Positions 56,641 to 64,000 of a stretch of 64,000 nt of DNA are shown here, piece by piece. The DNA comes from Inia geoffrensis. Taxonomy: Eukaryota > Chordata > Mammalia > Artiodactyla > Iniidae. Numbering within the stretch: the stretch's first letter is position 1; every line of letters begins with the position of its first letter. Made by a program: the position numbers and the translations under genes. Under the pieces are notes generated by a model. It searched no databases. It was not told the DNA's origin and saw only the letters and a program-made list of their open reading frames with translations. The stretch spans positions 19,884,552-19,948,551 of the forward strand of contig CM070916.1 in the NCBI GenBank assembly GCA_036417435.1, written 5' to 3'.

Positions 56641-57373
56641 ACTGTGATTAACTCAGCACAGACCACCCTCCGCCATTTCTTATTGCTTAATTAAGAAACA
56701 TCTTAGAATTTTCTCCCTATTAGTTTCAGGCAGATTAGAAGGAAAAAAAATATTTTAACAGATGCTAAAGTGTCTTTCCAACGATTTGAAGATTAGGAGA
56801 ATGCCTTTTATAGAGCTTCCAAAGTGTTCCCTGGCTGCTTCTGCCAGAGTTGAAAAGAATTTAGTGGCTGAGTACTTAATGAAAAGCCAAGAACGCTCTG
56901 ACAAAGAACTCCTGGGCAACTATTACTCTGGCTCCAAAGAGTTATTGCAAATTAAATTTTATCCTTGTCCTGTATGATCTATATCAGGCAGTAGGTGTAA
57001 CAACATGACTGAAATATTCTTGTCTTACACTGTTAATAAAAGCACACGTTCACTAATATGTGTGTGCCAGCAGGAAATATGAAGTGGTGCGCTCCAGTTG
57101 GAAAGTTGGATAGTGTATTGGCAACTTGGTCGGCAAAAGACAGGGTAAATACACTTCGAGTTTGGGAACAGGGTAATTACTGTTACCATCTGGTAACACA
57201 TTCTTTATCTGAACTCAACCCTCTTATGTACTTTAAACACTTATGAGGCATCTTGCTAGGCAACCAAATACAGGATTACTTTCTAAGTGTTACCTTGAAA
57301 CCTTTTCAAGATTGCTTTTGTCTAAAAACACAATGTCACATCTGGCACGATTGCAGAGTTTTTTTAATAGTAT

Positions 57374-57453
57374 ATGTTTTTTTTAACATCTTTATTGGGG
57401 TATAATTGCTTTACAGTGGTGTGTTAGTTTCTGCTTTATAACAAAGTGAATCA
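57374..57453 (-). mobile_element. 80-bp 5'-truncated L1 insertion
   Basis: Only the extreme L1 3' end (AACATCTTTATTGGGGTATA to ATAACAAAGTGAATCA), flanked by the 13-bp TSD TTTTTAATAGTAT (57361-57373 and 57454-57466). It matches the 3' ends at 27270 and 61344. Confidence 0.92.
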
Positions 57454-57466
57454 TTTTTAATAGTAT

Positions 57467-58603
57467 TTATTAAGCACTTTCCAAAGATGCATAATCACCA
57501 GCATGAGTTGGTGTTCATAGAGAGTCATTAGTCATCTCCAGCTTCAATATTTGTTGGAAAAGTCAGACTCAGCAAGAAACACATAATGAATGGAAAGCAA
57601 ATACAAAACACAACATCCCTGCAGCCTACTCTTTCCCCTGATGGATGGGAACACTGTATTTCACAGTGGAGCTGCCTGGCGATTTCTGAGCACTGTCTCT
57701 CAAACATTTGCATGAAATATCATGAGCTAAATAAGCACAAGGAACACAGCAGCTAACGGGAGCCTTAGGGGGAGAAATGGCATTTACTGTAATGACCGCA
57801 GCTTGGGAAATTGCCACATTCCACACTGGGTTAATAAAGGCTTAGGGCGAAGTGGAGAGTGACTGCGAGCGTGGAAGAAATGTCAAGCACCTTCTTCTAG
57901 CTGTCAGTGGACATCAGAACTCTGCTCTCCCCTCTTTTCCGGATTCTCTCCCCATGGCCAGAACAGGGCTGGGGTAGAAAAGAACTGTGATTAGGCTAAT
58001 TCAGCTGCTGGGATGGGATGTTCTGCACTCTAAAGGATGGGATGCTGCACACAGGGTAATAGGAAAGTATGATGATAAAGCTGCAATTCAGTCAAGAGGT
58101 TAGAAGGTCTCTTAAGTAGCACAAAGCCACCACGGCTTATCTCGATGTCATCAAGACCCCATAAGCTTGAACAGGAATTTTGCTAGTCAATATTTTGCCT
58201 CATTTGTTTCTTTGGAGTATATGGAGTTGGGAAGGAAAAAAAATCCAGGTCTCCTTTTGATCAATTATTCTAGCCCGTATATATTTATGTGCATATACAT
58301 ATGGCTTAATGTATATCCTTCCAGAACTACGCATTCTCCCCATACCCCAGGGTATGTACAGGAAACACAATCTGAAAAATCCTGACAGAGTAAAAGCATA
58401 TATGGAAATGAGATGATCACTGACTATTGTTCATGTACTTTGCCTGCAGTGGAGTCCACACTAGATCATTTCCACAGGTAGGCTCTCTCCTTGCTCTATG
58501 CTACTGCACGGCAGGCAGAACTTGACCTCTGTTCTGTCGGAGCTGTGTACCTCTTCAAGTAACCACACTGTGTTTCCAGCTCTGGTGATTTCAGCATTTT
58601 TCT
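57467..58603. other. Intergenic DNA, nothing recognised
   Basis: No repeat or gene recognised; short open frames are not convincing. Confidence 0.4.
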
Positions 58604-59252
58604 TTTTCTCCACCTTTTACTGAGATATAAGTGACATATAACATTGTGTAAGTTTAAGTGTACAAGGTGTCGATGTGATACACTTAATATATTGCAAAGT
58701 GATTACCACCATAGCCTTAGCTAACACCTCCATTGTCACATAATAACCAATTTTTTGTATGTTGAGAATATTTAAGATCTACTCTCTTTGCAACCTTCTA
58801 GTATAAATACATTTTTAAAATTTATTTTATTTTTAAATTTTTTTTAATTTTTAAAAAACATCTTTATTAAATACATTATTAAAAACTATAATCACCATGC
58901 TGTACACTAGATGCCCAGAAATTATTCATCTTATAACTGAAGTCTGACCAACATCTTTGACCAACATCTCCCCATTCGCCACATCCCTAGCCCCCGCTAA
59001 CCACCATTCTACTCTCTGAGTTCAACTTTTTTAGATTCCACATATGTGATCTCATCCGTTGTTTGTCTTTTTCCATCTGACATTTCACTCAGCGTAATGA
59101 CCTCAGAGTCCAATCATGTTATTGCAAATGGCACGATTTCCTTCTTTCTCAAGGATGAATAACATTTCATTGTATATATACCACCTTTTCTTTATCCATT
59201 CATCCACTGATGGACATTTACGTTATTTCCAAATATTGGCTATTGTGAATAA
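58604..59252 (-). mobile_element. L1 fragment with 18-bp target duplication
   Basis: Minus-oriented L1 3' UTR and ORF2 end (TTACTGAGATATAAGTGACA; TTTATCCATTCATCCACTGA), flanked by the perfect 18-bp repeat TGATTTCAGCATTTTTCT at 58586-58603 and 59253-59270. Confidence 0.88.
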
Positions 59253-59299
59253 TGATTTCAGCATTTTTCTATATCTTCTGAATTCTAGCTATGTGTGAC

Positions 59300-59380
59300 A
59301 TTGGGAGAGTCATTTAGCTTGTCAGTGCGTCAGTTTCCTCATCTGTCTAATTAGGACAATAAGAGTACCTACTATTTTTT
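59300..59380 (+). repeat. MIR fragment
   Basis: GGGAGAGTCATTTAGCTTGT, then CAGTTTCCTCATCTGTCTAA, the MIR 3' core. Confidence 0.6.
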
Positions 59381-60912
59381 TAAAAAGATTTTATTTTTAG
59401 AGTAAGATGAATTACTATATGGGAAGGGCTTAGAGGAAATTTAGGCATTTTTTTTACTGGTGTTTCTGCTGTTATTCTTTTTTAGTAGGTGTGGTTGTTT
59501 GGTCCTTGAGGAGAGGGAATATGTATTGATCAATTATATATCTTCCCAAACATATAGTATAAATATATGAATTGAATTTAGATCACTGGCTAGATCTTGC
59601 AAGTCTTATATAATATTATTTGTATTATATTTTTAATTCTACTAGGAGCCTTCATCTTTATTCTACAGACAATGCAAATCTACACATTTATGTCCAACTG
59701 ATCCTTAAAGAATATCTTTAGAAATAAATGAGCCTACAAAACAGAGCCTGAATTAGCCTTTGAAGGGCTGACTGATTTAATCAAAAGTAAGTTCCTTTCT
59801 GCCAGGGATCTTCAATCCAACGGGTATCTTTTTATATGTTGGGTGTCAGCAGGTGGCACCTTTTATACCACACTTTGTTCTCTTTGGAACACATCCTCCC
59901 AGATGTTAAGGGAACAGTGCACAGTTTTATAAATCCAAGGTAGGAATCAATTGGAGAGTGCTGCAAGTAGTTAGAAATAATAATTGAATGAGCAAAATTT
60001 GTGAGTTAGGGTGAATTCCTCATTAACTCTATGATAACTTCATACTCATTGCTTCCTTGCATTCTGATATGCTCATCTGAGCAGGAGAGAAATGTGGGGG
60101 GTACGTTTAATGCATACGAAGTTATTGGTACCACTTGATGTGAACATTATGTGTCATGTGTGCTGGGGCAGGAGATAAGTTGAGAGCTATAGGTTGAGAG
60201 TTATTCATCAAAATATTGATCGTGCATGTGACTCAAGAAACAAAAGGAAATGATTGTACTTGTTTTGGGACTGCTAAGATCGCAAATGGAGAAAGCATGC
60301 TTCCAACTGCCTCCTTCCAGCAGCAGCAAATGGAACCAGAATACAACTTCTGGGGCTGCACCAACTGTCAGAGGTTTTGTTCACTGACACACCCAGCAAA
60401 ATTACTGAAAAGCAGCAGGGGTCATTCACCTGGGATCAAGTTCCAAGTATGGTCCATTTTGAGATGTTTAGAGGTGGACATTTGTGAGCTGGGATTATAT
60501 AGTGTACTTGATGATGTCAGAGTTGTTTTTGGATTCTTGATTCTAATTCCAGATGTTTTTCAATAGAAGTAGGCAGTGTGAATTTAAATAGGAAGCTTAG
60601 TTGTCAGTAATATTACCGAGTACGTCTTCAGCTGGGTGGATATTTTATAAAACTATAAGGTGTCATGCACATTTGAGTGCAAATTGATCTTGTGAATAGC
60701 CATTATTCATACGGAGGGTGACTGTGTAATTTATCATTCAAACAAGGGATACTCTCCAGAGAGTGAAAGGGTGCTATTAATAATTATATTGGGACAACAG
60801 ATATAACTGGGACTGTTTCAGACAATTTGGGACATAGAGACTTCTTATTTATACCTTGTGAGTGGAGAAGAGTATTTAATCATTCAATGTACCGCAGTTC
60901 CTCTGAGGTTTC
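59381..60912. other. Intergenic DNA, nothing recognised
   Basis: No repeat or gene recognised. A 116-codon open frame at 60216-60566 (+) has no family resemblance. Confidence 0.4.
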
Positions 60913-60928
60913 TTGTGTTGTCTTTTTT

Positions 60929-61130
60929 TTTTTTTTTTGCGGTATGCGGGCCTCTCACTGTTGTGGCCTCTCCCGTTGTGGAGCACAGACTCCGGACGCT
61001 CAGGCTCAGCGGCCATGGCTCACAGGCCCAGCCGCTCCGCGGCATGTGGGATCTTCCCGGACCTGGGCACGAACCCGTGTCCCCTGCATCGGCAGGCGGA
61101 CTCTCAACCACTGCGCCACCAGGGAAGCCC
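60929..61130 (-). mobile_element. Young CHR-type SINE
   Basis: T tract, GCGGTATGCGGGCCTCTCAC, ending CCACCAGGGAAGCCC, with a near-perfect TSD TTGTGTTGTCTTTTT/TTGTGTTATCTTTTT. Confidence 0.94.
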
Positions 61131-61313
61131 TTGTGTTATCTTTTTTAAACCAGTTTTCTTTCCATAGCACCCCTTTGCCTTTCTCTTTACTCCATAGTGC
61201 ATGGTGAAAGCCTGTATTTATTGCAGCAATTATACAGTCAGCTGTTCGTGAGTTTGCTCTCTATTCTTACGCTTACATTAGACCCTGGACTTCTTGGAAA
61301 CAGGGCACATGCA

Positions 61314-61316
<3 letters not shown>

Positions 61317-61348
<32 letters not shown>

Positions 61349-64000
61349 CTTTATTGGGGTAAAATTGCTCTACAATGGTGTGTCAGTTTCTACTTTACAA
61401 TAAAGTGAATCAGTTATATATATACAGACGTTCACATATTTCTTCCCTCTTGCGTATCTCTCCTTCCTTCCCTCCCTATCCCACCCCTCCAGGCAGTCAC
61501 AAAGCACCGAGCAGATATCCCTGTGCCAAGCGGCTGCTTCCCATTAGCTATCTACCTTACGTTTGTTAGTATATATATGTCCATGCCACTCCCTCGCCCT
61601 ATCATAGCTCGCCCCTCCCCCTCCCCATATCCTCAAGTCCGTTCTCCAGTAGGTCTGTGTCTTTATTCCTGTCTTACCCCTAGGTTCTTCATAACATTTT
61701 TTTTTTCTTAAATTCCATATATATGTGTTAGCATACGGTATTTGTCTTTGTCTTTCTGACTTACTTCACTCTGTATGACAGACTCGAGGTCTATCCACCT
61801 CATTACAAATAGCTCAATTTCGTTTCTTTTTAATGCTGAGTAATATTCCATTGTGTATATGTGCCACATCTTCTTTATCCATTCTTCTGACGATGGGCAC
61901 TTAGGTTGTTTCCATCCCCGGGCTATTGTAAATAGAGCTGCGATGAACATTTTGGTACACGCCTCTTTTTCAATTTTGGTTTTCTCAGGGTATATGCCCA
62001 GTAGTGGGATTGCTGGGTCATATGGTAGCTCTATTTTGAGTTTTTTAAGGAACCTCCATACTGTTCTCCATAGTGGCTGAACCAATTCACATTCCCACCA
62101 GCAGTGCAAGAGGGTTCCCTTTTGTCCACACCCTCTCCAGCATTTATTGTTTCTAGATTTTTTGATGATGGCCATTCTAACTGGTGTGAGATGATATCTC
62201 ATTGTAGTTTTGATTTGCATTTCTCTAATGATTAATGATGTTGAGCATTCTTTCATGTGTTTGTTGGCAGTCTGCATATCTTCTTTGGAGAAATGTCTAT
62301 TTAGGTCTTCTGCCCATTTTTGGATTGGGTTGTTTGTTTTTTTGTCATTGAGCTGCATAAGCTGCTTGTAAATTTTAGAGATTAATCCTTTGTCAGTTGC
62401 TTCATTTGCAAATATTTTCTCCCATTCTGAGGGTTGTCTTTTGGTCTTGTTTATGGTTTCCTTTGCTGTGCAAAAGCTTTGAAGTTTCATTAGGTCCCAT
62501 TTGTTTATTTTTGTTTTTATTTCCATTGCTCTAGGAGGTGGGTCAAAAAGGATCTTGCTGTGATTTATGTCATAGAGTGTTCTGCCTATGTTTTCCTCTA
62601 AAAGTTTGATAGTTTCTGGCCTTACATTTAGGTCTTTAATCCATTTTGAGCTTATTTTTGTGTATGGTGTTAGGGAGTGATCTAAGCTCATACTTTTACA
62701 TGTAGCTGTCCAGTTTTCCCAGCACCACTTATTGAAGAGGCTGTCCTTTCTCCACTGTATATTCCTGCCACCATTATCAAAGATAAGGTGTCCATATGTG
62801 CGTGGGTTTATCTCTGGGCTTTCTATTCTGTTCCATTGATCTATCGTTCTGTTTTTGTGCCAGTACCATACTGTCTTGATTACTGTAGCTTTGTAGTATA
62901 GTCTGAAGTCAGGGAGCCTGATTCCTCCAGCTCCGTTTTTCGCTCTCAAGATTGCTTTAGCTATTCGGGGTCTTTTGTGTTTCCATACAAATTGTGAAAA
63001 TTTTTTTTCTAATTCTGTGAAAAATGCCAGTGGCAGTTTGATAGGGATTGCATTGAAGCTATAGATTGCTTTGGGTAGTAGAGTCATTTTCACTATGTTG
63101 ATTCTTCCAATCCAAGAACATGGTATATCCCTCCATCTATTTGTATCGTCTTTAATTTCTTTCATCAGTGTCTTATAATTTTCTGCATACAGGTCTTTTG
63201 TCTCCCTAGGTAGGTTTATTCCTAGGTATTTTATTCTTTTTGTTGCAATGGTAAATGGGAGTGTTTTCTTGATTTCACTTTCAGATTTTTCATCACTAGT
63301 ATATAGGAATGCCAGAGATTTCTGTGCATTAATTTTGTATCCTGCTACTTTACCAAATTCATTGATTATCTCTAGTAGTTTTCTGGTAGCATCTTTAGGA
63401 TTCTCTATGTATAGTATCATGTCATCTGCAAACAGTGACAGCTTTACTTCTTCTTTTCCAATTTGGATTCCTTTTATTTCCTTTTCTTCTCTGATTGCTG
63501 TGGCTAAAACTTCCAAAACTATGTTGAATAAGAGTGGTGAGAGTGGGCAACCTTGTCTTGTTCCTGATCTTAGTGGAAATGCTTTCAGTTTTTCACCATT
63601 GCGGATGATGTTGGCTGTGGGTTTGTCATATATGGCCTTTATTATGTTGAGGAAAGGTCCCTCTATGCCTACTTTCTGTAGGGTTTTTATCATAAATGGG
63701 TGTTGAATTTTGTCAAAAGCTTTCTCTGCATCTATTGAGATGATCATATGGTTTTTCTCCTTCAATTTGTTAATATGGTGTATCACATTGATAGACTTGC
63801 GTATATTGAAGAATCCTTGCATTCCTGGAATAAACCCCACTTGATCATGGTGTATGATCCTTTTGATGTGCTGTTGGATTCTGTTTGCTAGTATTTTGTT
63901 GAGGATTTTTGCATCTATGTTCATCAGTGATATTGGCCTGTAGTTTTCTTTCTTTGTGACATCCTTGTCTGGTTTTGGTATCAAGGTGATGGTGGCCTCG
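61317..64000 (-). mobile_element. Young L1 retrotransposon, 3' portion, runs off window
   Basis: Starts with a 27-base T tract (the A-tail), then about 360 bases of 3' UTR (AACATCTTTATTGGGGTAAA), then ORF2 to the window end. The open ORF2 distinguishes it from the older copies. The 5' end and full TSD lie outside the window. Confidence 0.96.
61708..64000 (-). CDS. L1 ORF2p, reverse transcriptase and C-terminal domain, 5'-partial
   Basis: About 763 residues stay open from the window edge ([13 protein letters not shown]) to a TAA at 61708-61710; full ORF2p is about 1275 residues. ORF2p is the endonuclease/reverse transcriptase that copies L1 RNA into nicked chromosomal DNA and also mobilises SINEs in trans. 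Visible: the RT start [20 protein letters not shown], motif [13 protein letters not shown], the [12 protein letters not shown] block, the catalytic FADDMILYI (both aspartates intact), and near the C-terminus the cysteine motif [18 protein letters not shown] (CX3CX7HX4C). The endonuclease domain is off-window. No stop or frameshift was seen, so the copy is young and may be intact. Confidence 0.95.
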   Translation of the reverse strand, partial: EATITLIPKPDKDVTKKENYRPISLMNIDAKILNKILANRIQQHIKRIIHHDQVGFIPGMQGFFNIRKSINVIHHINKLKEKNHMIISIDAEKAFDKIQHPFMIKTLQKVGIEGPFLNIIKAIYDKPTANIIRNGEKLKAFPLRSGTRQGCPLSPLLFNIVLEVLATAIREEKEIKGIQIGKEEVKLSLFADDMILYIENPKDATRKLLEIINEFGKVAGYKINAQKSLAFLYTSDEKSESEIKKTLPFTIATKRIKYLGINLPRETKDLYAENYKTLMKEIKDDTNRWRDIPCSWIGRINIVKMTLLPKAIYSFNAIPIKLPLAFFTELEKKFSQFVWKHKRPRIAKAILRAKNGAGGIRLPDFRLYYKATVIKTVWYWHKNRTIDQWNRIESPEINPRTYGHLIFDNGGRNIQWRKDSLFNKWCWENWTATCKSMSLDHSLTPYTKISSKWIKDLNVRPETIKLLEENIGRTLYDINHSKILFDPPPRAMEIKTKINKWDLMKLQSFCTAKETINKTKRQPSEWEKIFANEATDKGLISKIYKQLMQLNDKKTNNPIQKWAEDLNRHFSKEDMQTANKHMKECSTSLIIREMQIKTTMRYHLTPVRMAIIKKSRNNKCWRGCGQKGTLLHCWWECELVQPLWRTVWRFLKKLKIELPYDPAIPLLGIYPEKTKIEKEACTKMFIAALFTIARGWKQPKCPSSEEWIKKMWHIYTMEYYSALKRNEIELFVMRWIDLESVIQSEVSQKDKDKYRMLTHIYGI

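Noticed and set aside
60216..60566. A 116-codon open frame with several cysteines
   Set aside because: No known motif spacing, and no start or splice context to support a gene.
43750..64000. 3' exons of GPC6, the gene expected downstream of DCT in mammals
   Set aside because: I looked for a minus-strand glypican C-terminus and found none; it probably lies beyond the window.
1..64000. Any bacterial, phage or CRISPR system, or a wholly new gene system
   Set aside because: All dispersed repeats resolve to mammalian retroposons, LTRs or microsatellites, and the only conserved protein-coding content is DCT and L1.

Overview
This window is vertebrate nuclear DNA from a placental mammal, most probably a cetacean. 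The evidence is about fifteen copies of one tRNA-derived SINE of the cetacean/artiodactyl CHR type. Eleven or so are near-identical young copies, several with clean target-site duplications (TSDs). There is also a young cetartiodactyl-style L1, class I and MaLR LTRs, and one intron-containing gene with vertebrate GT-AG splice sites. No bacterial, plasmid or phage features are present. Assignment to cetaceans rests on remembered SINE families, not on a search.

The only gene I can support is DCT (dopachrome tautomerase, TYRP2) on the + strand. Eight coding exons (10070-10364, 18745-19044, 21659-21759, 21893-22059, 24444-24623, 26201-26336, 37864-38065, 41402-41574) join in frame to 1554 nt, that is 517 residues plus stop. 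All six metal-binding histidines, the signal peptide, six N-glycosylation sequons and the C-terminal membrane anchor are present, so the gene looks functional. Upstream (9380-9600) is a promoter-like cluster: two copies of the MITF M-box nonamer TCATGTGCT in opposite orientation, a SOX-type AACAAAG between them, and an AT-rich TATA-like site. A putative 5' UTR (about 9600-10069) carries three short uORFs. A repeat-free 3' UTR probably runs to poly(A) signals at 43.5-43.7 kb.

Layout: 1-9.4 kb is intergenic 5' flank. It holds SINEs, a solo class I ERV LTR with a CTAA TSD, a three-layer nest of MIR, MaLR LTR and another LTR, and two CA/TG microsatellites. From 10 to 41.6 kb lies DCT. Intron 1 (8.4 kb) holds a 5'-inverted L1 and two SINEs. 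Intron 3 is only 133 bp. Intron 6 (11.5 kb) is packed with antisense SINEs, L1 pieces and a microinversion. Intron 7 holds an old L1. From 43.7 to 61.3 kb is 3' flank with L1 tails, a MaLR solo LTR, another probable LTR, a tiny 80-bp L1 and two repeat-poor stretches. From 61.3 kb to the end lies the 3' part of a young minus-strand L1 whose ORF2 is open to the window edge. The neighbouring gene expected downstream in mammals (GPC6) was not seen.

The main points for a second look are the paired M-box/SOX promoter layout, the transposons next to the exon 2 and exon 7 acceptors, the upstream ORFs, the antisense SINE cluster in intron 6, and the structural oddities (twin-primed L1, microinversion, nested LTRs). 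I found no evidence of a wholly new gene system.
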